From assembly GCF_003073375.1 (NCBI RefSeq), contig NZ_CP029002.1, positions 110,001 through 174,000 on the forward strand: 64,000 bases of DNA, written 5' to 3'. The position numbers and the translations under genes were made by a program. The notes below the pieces were generated by a model. It saw nothing but the letters and a program-made list of their open reading frames with translations. It ran no database searches and had not been told where the DNA came from. Below, piece by piece: positions 57,137-64,000 of the stretch (within the stretch, counting starts at the first letter, position 1; every line of letters starts with the position of its first letter). Source of the stretch: Lysinibacillus sp. 2017 (GTDB lineage Bacteria; Bacillota; Bacilli; Bacillales_A; Planococcaceae).

Positions 57137-57184
57137 AAAAGGTGTACCAAACAATTACGTGAATTGTTTTGATACACCTTTTTA
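57137..57184. terminator. Bidirectional terminator
   Basis: AAAAGGTGTA (57137-57146) pairs with ATACACCTTTT, extended by CAAACAATT/AATTGTTTTG toward the loop ACGTG. T run on the plus strand, A run in front. Serves the small peptide gene and the converging CoA-transferase-family gene. Confidence 0.9.
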
Positions 57185-57192
57185 TTTTGCAT

Positions 57193-58377
57193 TTATTTTA
57201 AAATGAAGTCTTTTGATAGCTGCTCGATTTGTTCAGGGGAGTAGCCGTACTGCGATAAAATTTCCTCTGTATGTGCCCCCATTTTAGCCCCAACAAATTG
57301 ATAATTTGGCTCAACACCGTCAAATTTTAAAGCGGTGCCGATTTGACGTTGCATCGTGCCGTCTGGTTTTGGTACGTCGACGAGCATATTGCGTGCCATG
57401 ATTTGCGGATGTTCACAGGCTTCATCAAATGTCAGTACCGGTTCCACACAACCATGGAAATCCTCGTTGAAAATTTCTAGCCATTGCTCAAATGTTTTCG
57501 AACAAAATGCATCCTTTACCGCTTCTTTAAAGCGTTGCTGTGTATAGGCAGAATCATTAAAGGTACTATCGATTAACTCTGGAATCCCGAGCGCCTCACA
57601 AAGTAATTTTCGGAACTGTGGCTCTAAGCTGCCCACCGAAAAATAGCGGCCATCTTTTGTGCGGTAATAATCATAAAATGTCCCGCCATTTAAAATCTCC
57701 TCCTCGGGTTGAGGAGGGCGCCCACTGCCAAAATACTGTGAACCGTACAGCGCATTCATCGCAAACATGGCGTCTGTCATCGAAACATCGATAAATTTAC
57801 CTTCACCTGTTTTTTCGCGGTGTAATGCAGCCGCAAGCACCCCAACTGCTGCATGCATTGTCCCACCTGCAATATCTGCAATTTGAATGCCCATCGCTAC
57901 TGGCTTTTTATCCTTTAAACGTGAATGATCGAGTACCCCGCCAACGGATAAATAGTTGTTATCATGACCTGGTCGATTTGCATAAGGACCCGTTTGCCCA
58001 TAACCTGTGATCGCGCAGTAAATAAGGCGCGGATTAAGCTCACGCAAAGTTTCATAGTCAATGCCAAGACGTTTCATCACACCTGGACGGAATCCTTCAA
58101 TGACAATGTCATAATCGGCAACTAATTTTTTTACAATATCAATTCCTTCGGGTGTTTTTAAGTTCAACTTGAGCGATTTTTTTGAGCGATTTAAATGCTG
58201 ATGGATGTAAGATTCACGATCCTCATCATATGGAGGCATGATACGCATCAAATCCACACGTCGCTCCGATTCAATATGGATAACCTCTGCACCTAAATCG
58301 GCAAACATCATCGTCGCAAAAGGCCCTGGTAATAGTGAACAAAAGTCGAGTATTTTTAAACCGTTTAAAATTGTCAT
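57193..58377 (-). CDS. CaiB/BaiF family III CoA-transferase, AMACR-like racemase
   Basis: Protein of 394 residues. Residues 4-37 (LKILDFCSLLPGPFATMMFADLG and on) are the family III CoA-transferase start. Unlike true transferases it has histidine 138 in GHDNNYLSVGG and aspartate 168 in IADIAGG, the catalytic pair of alpha-methylacyl-CoA racemase, so epimerisation of 2-methylacyl-CoA thioesters is the more likely activity. I start at ATG 58377, 9 bases after AAAGGGGG; the start at 58404 adds 9 residues. No lipid-degradation genes are adjacent. Confidence 0.88.
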   Translation of the reverse strand: MTILNGLKILDFCSLLPGPFATMMFADLGAEVIHIESERRVDLMRIMPPYDEDRESYIHQHLNRSKKSLKLNLKTPEGIDIVKKLVADYDIVIEGFRPGVMKRLGIDYETLRELNPRLIYCAITGYGQTGPYANRPGHDNNYLSVGGVLDHSRLKDKKPVAMGIQIADIAGGTMHAAVGVLAAALHREKTGEGKFIDVSMTDAMFAMNALYGSQYFGSGRPPQPEEEILNGGTFYDYYRTKDGRYFSVGSLEPQFRKLLCEALGIPELIDSTFNDSAYTQQRFKEAVKDAFCSKTFEQWLEIFNEDFHGCVEPVLTFDEACEHPQIMARNMLVDVPKPDGTMQRQIGTALKFDGVEPNYQFVGAKMGAHTEEILSQYGYSPEQIEQLSKDFILK

Positions 58378-58604
58378 GACCGTATCCCCCTTTAAATCAA
58401 TCAATTTATATAACTGTAGTAATACAGATTTAATACTTCTTTAACAGTATTATAACAACAATGAATTCGAAATAATAGCTGTGATTTCAATTATATTTTA
58501 AATGTTCAGAAAATTATAGTGCAAAAACGAGCTATAGACGAATACCAGAATTTTGGTGAAACATTTCTCATATTCGAACGACTAATTGTAAAAAGGGGCG
58601 GATA

Positions 58605-59282
58605 ATGATGAAGAAAATCACAATTGTCATTTTGTTATCGTTGCTACTTGCTGGATGTTTTCTTCCGGAAACGATTATTGACTGGGTCGATTTTGTGAAA
58701 TTTGATGACACTACATATATGAGTAACTATTCGAAGGAACTAGCATCAGAACAAGCCTTGGGGGAAGTGGTATCCGTGGTGAAATTTAAATTAGACGGAA
58801 ACATCACGAATTCATCCTACCGATCAAAAAATGGGGACGCTTCCTATCGTGAAAAGGGAACAAAGATTTATGAAGTGAAAGGCGCAGAAGGAGTCTATGC
58901 GGTAAAAGATCCGCAAAATAAAATTAACGGCTATCAAATTTACGAGGAAAATGGAAATCATCGTTTCGAAAATGTTGAGCAACGGGATATTTATAAAGTT
59001 GAAATACATGAAATGCTGTCATTAGGAGGGTATCGCTTCGTCAATAAGCTAGAAAGTGAAGCCGATATTCAAGCCTTTCTAGCCCTATTAAATGACAGTG
59101 AAGAAACTCTAGATTTTGAACCGAACTTTGAAAATCGGGATCCGAACTATTTTGAAGTGCTGTTTTATCACGATGGTCCGCTTGTTGATCGGTATACAAT
59201 TTGTTTTGACGGGTCAACGTATTATTGGTATCCATTTGAAGTGGCTGTGCTAACAGAAGAAATGGCAAACTATATGCAATAA
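58605..59282 (+). CDS. Lipoprotein of unknown function
   Basis: Protein of 225 residues with a type II signal peptide, LLLAGC with Cys 18. The mature part is acidic, mixed alpha/beta, aromatic-rich near the end (STYYWYPFEVAVL). No domain recognised. GGGGCGG lies just upstream of the double ATG (58605/58608). Stands alone and ends at a terminator. Confidence 0.78.
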   Translation: MMKKITIVILLSLLLAGCFLPETIIDWVDFVKFDDTTYMSNYSKELASEQALGEVVSVVKFKLDGNITNSSYRSKNGDASYREKGTKIYEVKGAEGVYAVKDPQNKINGYQIYEENGNHRFENVEQRDIYKVEIHEMLSLGGYRFVNKLESEADIQAFLALLNDSEETLDFEPNFENRDPNYFEVLFYHDGPLVDRYTICFDGSTYYWYPFEVAVLTEEMANYMQ

Positions 59283-59283
59283 A

Positions 59284-59323
59284 AAGAAGCTACAGGATTT
59301 GTTGAAGTCCGTAGCTTCTTATA
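59284..59323 (+). terminator. Terminator after the lipoprotein gene
   Basis: AAGAAGCTAC (59284-59293) pairs with GTAGCTTCTT (59311-59320), with AGGA/TCC adding to the stem; a T-rich tract follows. Confidence 0.85.
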
Positions 59324-59357
59324 ATTTATTTCGTAATCGCCTGATTGCAGGCTCACT

Positions 59358-60539
59358 TTATAAAGAATAGAAGTTCATGGTGAAGTATGGTTGGTTTTTG
59401 CTGTTGAAGTCTACGCCAACGAATACATGTGTAAATTCTTTACGTAAAATATTTTCACGGTGACCAAGTGAATTCATAAGCGCTTCATGTGCATAAATCG
59501 CACTGTATTGACCGTACGCTAAATTTTCTCCCCACCAGTTGTAAGAGATGCCGCCGTTCCTCATGCGGTCGCCACCACGTAAATTGTTTAAGTCCACATG
59601 ACCGAAGTAATTGTTATCGGCCATGCTTGTACTATGTTTACGTGCGATGGAATTGTATTTTGGCGTGTAAGTTAAAGCGTTTAGGCCTTCAGCAACACGT
59701 GCTTGGTTAATTAATTCCACCATTAAATTTTCAAGACCATCACGTAACTCGGCAGATGGTGTTGCAAAAAATCCTGGCTTTGACATTTCAGTATCGGCAT
59801 TTACCCAAGTAGCCGAACGCACTGTGTAGTTTTTTTGTGCATCATAGAAAAATGTGACATATTGATTGTCGATTAAATACGTCCCGCTTGTTTCTTGGCT
59901 ATATTTGTCGACGTATTTTTGTGTATACTTCACATTATTTTTTTGGATGCTAGAAATGGGCGCACCGTATTTTGCTTTAACGGTATCACGAGAAGCACCG
60001 ACTTTGATGCCAAATACTGTTTGACCAGCGCGTGTTTCATAGCCGCCAACGGTTTCATCACTTTTTGTGCCGGCTAAATAGAATTGCTTATAATCAGAAG
60101 AGGGCATGTTCCAAGTTAAATCATATTCTGAAGAAAACGTTTTAACGGCAGTAGTAGCGGAAGTAGCGTGTTTCATCGTTGTAAATGGAATGATAATTTC
60201 TTGATTCATGGCTTTCCCCTTCGTTGACTTTAAATTATCTGTTACGACAATTTTATAGTGGGCATTATAGTTTAAATTGGCAGTTGGTTTTACCTTTAAT
60301 ACTTTGCCAGAAGCATTTGCTGTAATGGCAACTTTTGAATTGTTACTATCTACCAGATAAACATTGTTTGAGATTGAATTCGGATCGATCAATTGGTTGA
60401 ATGTAATCGACCATTCTTTGTTGTTTGCTATATTTGAATAGGATTTCCAATTAGAAGATTTTGCAGCTTGTGTAACGATTAATGTAATACTAAAAATTAT
60501 AGGAATGAAGGTTGCCATCATAATGCTAAATTTTTTCAT
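59358..60539 (-). CDS. Secreted CAP-domain (SCP-like) protein
   Basis: Protein of 393 residues. A signal peptide (about 1-26) leads to an Ig-like/Big_5 domain (about 30-120; WSITFNQLIDPNSI, HYKIVVTDNLKS), a CAP-associated N-terminal domain (about 155-255; GGYETRAGQTVFGIKVG) and a C-terminal CAP domain (about 270-393; LINQARVAEGLNALTY, HSTSMADNNYFGHVD, GENLAYGQ, LGHRENIL). The CAP histidine and glutamate positions are conserved. Proteins like B. subtilis YlbC/YkwD are secreted wall-associated proteins of unclear biochemical role. Divergent from the SLH protein. Confidence 0.9.
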   Translation of the reverse strand: MKKFSIMMATFIPIIFSITLIVTQAAKSSNWKSYSNIANNKEWSITFNQLIDPNSISNNVYLVDSNNSKVAITANASGKVLKVKPTANLNYNAHYKIVVTDNLKSTKGKAMNQEIIIPFTTMKHATSATTAVKTFSSEYDLTWNMPSSDYKQFYLAGTKSDETVGGYETRAGQTVFGIKVGASRDTVKAKYGAPISSIQKNNVKYTQKYVDKYSQETSGTYLIDNQYVTFFYDAQKNYTVRSATWVNADTEMSKPGFFATPSAELRDGLENLMVELINQARVAEGLNALTYTPKYNSIARKHSTSMADNNYFGHVDLNNLRGGDRMRNGGISYNWWGENLAYGQYSAIYAHEALMNSLGHRENILRKEFTHVFVGVDFNSKNQPYFTMNFYSL

Positions 60540-61079
60540 TTTCGTATTGCCCTTTCGTTGCTTTTATTTTTGCTAGCTAACGAAGAGTAGTTTATACCGA
60601 TTTTGCTTATCATTTCACGGATGTTGTTTAAGCAAAATACTTGCGTTGAAGGGCAGAGACACTGATTTTGTGTGTTTTGTTCTAATCAATATCCAATTAG
60701 CTTCCAAAAATAGAATTTTGAATAAAATAGAATTTTCCTATTTAAAGATAATAAACTCGTACGAAAAGGAAAAATGTTACATAAACGAGTAAATTAATCC
60801 ATCGAAATTCGTGTGCTGATTATCGTGCTCTAAAATTCATATTTTCGACACTTTTGTCTAGGTGAAAATACTCATTTTTATAAAGTGTTATAAATGTAAT
60901 TTACCCATTAGGTTTAAACATTTGGATGAAAAAGGTATTAATATGTCGTTTTTTCTTTCAAAAAGTAAAACAAATCGTTTTTTCTATACAGTTTTTACTC
61001 GGTTTGACCGATATAAAAAGAGTAGAATTTTAAGAAGAGCCATGCCGATTCCACAACTTCAAAAGGGGGTATTTTCAAA
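60540..61079. other. Divergent promoter region between the CAP and SLH genes
   Basis: A 540-base gap with no gene. It contains two copies of AAAATAGAATTTT (60707-60719 and 60724-60736), 17 bases apart, and AT-rich DNA beyond. An ORF crossing it (60862-61197) has no ribosome binding site and overlaps the SLH gene in another frame. Long leaders are usual in front of S-layer genes, but I find no known riboswitch. Confidence 0.5.
60707..60736 (+). repeat. Tandem 13-base direct repeats
   Basis: AAAATAGAATTTT occurs at 60707-60719 and 60724-60736, a 17-base period. They lie about 345 bases upstream of the SLH start and 170 bases upstream of the CAP gene start, so could be an operator for either. 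Confidence 0.45.
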
Positions 61080-64000
61080 ATGGACTCGAAAAAAACACGT
61101 ACGCTGTCAAAAGCTACTGTGGCAACAGTTGTCGCAGCTAGTGGTATCCTTGTGGCCATGCCGCAACCATCAAGCGCAGCGACCTTTAAAGATTTAAATC
61201 CATATGCCGACTATTACGAACCTGTCATTGATTTAGTAAACCGCAATATTGCGACAGGTTTTGCAGACGGCACATTTAAACCAAATCAAGCGATCACTCG
61301 TGCAGATGCAGCAAAAATGTTAGCACTTGCGATTGATGTCAACATAGCAAACCCTAAAAACCCAGGCTTCAAAGATGTCAATGTGAACAATGGTAATTAC
61401 CGTTACATAGCGGCCTTAGCAGAAGCAGGAATTATCAATGGCTTTACAGATAATACATTCAAGCCAAATGAGCCAATTACACGTGGCCAAATGGCGAAAA
61501 TCATTACATTAGGCTTTCAATTCGGAATGTCTTCGAAGTTAAATAACAGCTTTAGAGACGTATCACCAACGAATTTTGCGGCTTACTATATTCAAACGTT
61601 AGTGGATTTAAATGTAACAAAAGGTACGACAACCGTTACGTTTGATCCGTTTAAAAATGTGACACGTGCGCAAATGGCGACGTTTGTTTGGCGTGCAGAA
61701 AAAGCAGACCGAGGTACACCACTTTATACAGTAGGTGATGTGTCAGGTAATACGATTTATATTAACGGCGTGGCCCATACGGTTGCATCGCATTTACGAA
61801 GCGTGATTAACGCATCGAATAAAAATATTTTAAATGGCGCATATATTGAAGGAACATTCGCTAACAATACGCTCACAAATATTACGAAATTGACGTTAAA
61901 CGCAAGCGGTACTTCTTCACGCTTATTAGCACTTGATGGCAATTACACATCATTTGCTGGAGAGCTTGTGATTAATGGTAGCTACATTCGTTTAAAAAAC
62001 CTTAATTTCACAGGACGTGTGGAGGTTGCAGAAGCACCACGCCGTTCATTAGCAGCGCTTCAAAATGTTCGTTTTGCGAGCGTTGAAAACTTTGCAAGCT
62101 TTATCGATTGGGATACACCAACAGAGTCAAAGAATGATGATTTTTTAAATCCAATAGATAATGAAACATTAAAGGATAAGACGAATCCGTCGACTTCTCC
62201 TACATCGAAATACAAAGAACGTATGGCCAACGTTAAGAAATACGTGGATTTTGAAGGCTCAGATCTTCGAAATTTGGTAGTAACAGCAGACCGTGCATTT
62301 GTGAAGGCGGATTCAGAGATTGATCGCCTAACCGTACGCGGAGATGTAACGAATTTCGAATTTTATGCCGATGCAAAAGCGATGTATTTGGATAATGACT
62401 ACAATATGACGGTTTTCGGTGTACATGATATTCAGTATGTGTACAAAAACTCCTTAAAAAACGTCAAATTCAATACAGACAGCACGTATGATTATTATTA
62501 TGTAACGACAAAAAGCGGCTATTCAGATCTTGGCGAGTTTGCGTATATTAATGATGCCATTATTCCAAAAGGCACAACGGTAAATACGATTTTTGATGAT
62601 TTTGAAACAGACGAACCGAACATCGGCTATATTGAAGATGAAAACGGTACACCTGTATCCCGTGATCCAGTAGGAGATACCGTAATTTCTGACGAATCGG
62701 CTCCTAAAATTACTCAATTAGATGTAAAAGCGGGCGGAACAATTGCAGACGGTACGATAACGGTAGACGAAGACGGTATGTACTACTACGTCATTAAAAA
62801 AGCGAAAGAAAAAGCACCGACAATTAGTGAGATTAAAACAGGTGGCGTCCCGCTAAGTGGCAACGGTCCGGTCTTAATGGACGAGAAAGTCCCATTCCAA
62901 GCGACAGGGTTAGAAACGAAGACGGATTATGTCCTTTATGCGATTGCCATTGATGGCTCGGATAATGTTTCGGAGAAGAAAAGTGTAGCGTTTTCGACGA
63001 TTGATAATAAGCCACCGACGTTGACTCTAGATAAAGGCGATAAGATGTATGGTGGTAAACGCGTCCAATTTAAAGTGACACCAAGTGAAGAAGGGACAAT
63101 TTACTACTACATTCGTCCAGATACATCAGCAGCGAAGCCAACGATTGACGATATTATTAGCAATCCTACCGGCACGAAAGAAGCAAAAGATTCTGGAGTT
63201 ATTCCGATTACAGAATATAAGCATGGTAAAAAACCTTTATTAGAGGATATTCAGCCAAGCACTAAGTATCAAATTTTTGCGGTAATGGTTGATAAATCCA
63301 ATAATAAAATGCGTTATGTGGAAGAAATTTCTATTACTACGGAGAAGGTGGATACGACCCATCCGTATATTCTTGATCCACAAGAATTAGTGTTAGCAGA
63401 TAAGGATAAGGGCTACTTTTATATCAATGTAAGTGAAGAACTAGACAAAGAAACAGCTGAAAACTCTGATAACTATTTATTGTCAGGTACGGGGATTGTC
63501 AATATTTCAGGTCACAAGGAAATGAAACCTATTGATGTACAATATTCTAATAAGAGAATTCGATTAACAATCCCTTCATTAACTTCTTTAGTAAATGGAG
63601 ATACAATTGTTGCAACGATACTAAAAGGTGTAAAAGACTTAGCAGAAAATGAATTTGAAAATAAAGATACAGTGGCAGTAGAATTCCAACCGCGTAACTA
63701 CGCACAATATAATCACACGGATGCTCTTTCGCCAACATTAACTATTAAAAATGTTGTTACAGGAGTAGATAAATATGAAATAGAAGTAGAAACAAATAAA
63801 GCTGGTACATACTACTACATGATTTTACCAGATACGTATGACAGTATTATTACAGAAAGAAATATTTTAAATCGTGATTTTGTTGATGAATTTTCAACAG
63901 ACCCTAAAGTCATTACAGGTAAATTTCAAACAGAAACAAAGAATGACTATCTTTCAAACGGACAAAATCCAGCACCGTTAGGGACATTTAAATTTAATGT
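61080..64000 (+). CDS. S-layer homology (SLH) domain surface protein, 3' end missing
   Basis: An open frame from ATG 61080 (about 9 bases after AAAAGGGGG) to the right edge, at least 973 codons. A signal peptide ends after PSSAA (residue 34). Three SLH domains follow (about 35-82, 94-146, 155-208; motifs GFADGTFKPNQAITRADAAK, GFTDNTFKPNEPITRGQMAK, FDPFKNVTRAQMATF), which bind pyruvylated secondary wall polymer. After that come a beta-helix-like segment (about 220-330; NGAYIEGTF, NGSYIRLKNLNFTG) and repeated Ig/Fn3-like units marked by GMYYYVIKKA, GTIYYYIRPDT and GTYYYMILPDT. Probably an S-layer or large surface protein. Divergent from the CAP gene. Confidence 0.92.
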   Translation, partial: MDSKKTRTLSKATVATVVAASGILVAMPQPSSAATFKDLNPYADYYEPVIDLVNRNIATGFADGTFKPNQAITRADAAKMLALAIDVNIANPKNPGFKDVNVNNGNYRYIAALAEAGIINGFTDNTFKPNEPITRGQMAKIITLGFQFGMSSKLNNSFRDVSPTNFAAYYIQTLVDLNVTKGTTTVTFDPFKNVTRAQMATFVWRAEKADRGTPLYTVGDVSGNTIYINGVAHTVASHLRSVINASNKNILNGAYIEGTFANNTLTNITKLTLNASGTSSRLLALDGNYTSFAGELVINGSYIRLKNLNFTGRVEVAEAPRRSLAALQNVRFASVENFASFIDWDTPTESKNDDFLNPIDNETLKDKTNPSTSPTSKYKERMANVKKYVDFEGSDLRNLVVTADRAFVKADSEIDRLTVRGDVTNFEFYADAKAMYLDNDYNMTVFGVHDIQYVYKNSLKNVKFNTDSTYDYYYVTTKSGYSDLGEFAYINDAIIPKGTTVNTIFDDFETDEPNIGYIEDENGTPVSRDPVGDTVISDESAPKITQLDVKAGGTIADGTITVDEDGMYYYVIKKAKEKAPTISEIKTGGVPLSGNGPVLMDEKVPFQATGLETKTDYVLYAIAIDGSDNVSEKKSVAFSTIDNKPPTLTLDKGDKMYGGKRVQFKVTPSEEGTIYYYIRPDTSAAKPTIDDIISNPTGTKEAKDSGVIPITEYKHGKKPLLEDIQPSTKYQIFAVMVDKSNNKMRYVEEISITTEKVDTTHPYILDPQELVLADKDKGYFYINVSEELDKETAENSDNYLLSGTGIVNISGHKEMKPIDVQYSNKRIRLTIPSLTSLVNGDTIVATILKGVKDLAENEFENKDTVAVEFQPRNYAQYNHTDALSPTLTIKNVVTGVDKYEIEVETNKAGTYYYMILPDTYDSIITERNILNRDFVDEFSTDPKVITGKFQTETKNDYLSNGQNPAPLGTFKFN

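Noticed and set aside
60540-61079. Possible c-di-GMP or other riboswitch in the long leader of the surface-protein genes
   Set aside because: I looked for the conserved core of GEMM-type and other common riboswitches on both strands and did not find it.
60862-61197. ORF of 111 codons ahead of the SLH gene
   Set aside because: It overlaps the start of the SLH gene in another frame, has no good ribosome binding site, and its second half is just a shadow of the SLH signal-peptide region.

Overview
The window is low-GC DNA from a Gram-positive, endospore-former-type Bacillota. Inference: a member of Bacillales close to Solibacillus, Lysinibacillus or other Planococcaceae. Grounds: Bacillus-like 23S/5S rRNA, strong AAGGAGG-type ribosome binding sites, many TTG starts, rho-independent terminators between almost all transcription units, and genes of B. 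subtilis type (ywaC/relP, yxlEFG, ytrAB-like, yxdLM-yxeA, mrpABCDEFG) next to an S-layer protein with SLH domains. No identification was run; the genus is a guess.

Layout. 0-2.9 kb: the 3' part of an rRNA operon (23S, 5S), with a consensus promoter in the 23S-5S spacer. 2.9-6.6 kb: glyoxylate metabolism (LytTR regulator divergent from isocitrate lyase, then a class V aminotransferase). 6.6-16.2 kb: Sel1-repeat protein, small alarmone synthetase, glycosyltransferase, DUF1232 protein, an overlapping kinase/lyase pair, EamA and GNAT genes, and a PfkB sugar kinase. 16.2-19.3 kb: an Xre regulator with a yxlEFG-like ABC exporter. 19.3-22.3 kb: small ORF, DUF421, Fsr-like MFS, UspA-like protein. 22.6-28.5 kb: complete seven-gene Mrp Na+/H+ antiporter operon. 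28.5-32.4 kb: a run of DnaA boxes just upstream of the promoter of a GntR-ABC transporter operon, followed by a metallophosphoesterase. 32.5-40.6 kb: chemoreceptor, AlaX-type editing enzyme, gamma-glutamyltransferase with an oxidoreductase, CoA-disulfide-reductase-like flavoprotein. 40.6-47.8 kb: an accessory-looking stretch with a possible IS remnant, a yxdLM-yxeA peptide-stress ABC operon, a primase-helicase fusion of the TOTE conflict type, a Fic protein and a decayed TIM-barrel gene. 47.8-59.3 kb: lipoproteins, a second chemoreceptor, an OmpR-type two-component system, an acetamidase-family protein with a zinc-ribbon insertion, unknown proteins, a 30-residue membrane peptide with a hairpin over its ribosome binding site, and an AMACR-like CoA racemase. 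59.3-64 kb: a secreted CAP-domain protein divergent from a large SLH protein that runs off the right edge.

Most of the window is ordinary chromosome. The signals I consider most worth following are the eight same-orientation DnaA boxes abutting a promoter/operator at 28.5-28.9 kb, the primase-helicase protein at 44.3-46.7 kb, the internal 5S promoter, the RBS-masking hairpin at 57.0 kb, and the Xre-controlled version of the B. subtilis sigY-operon transporter.
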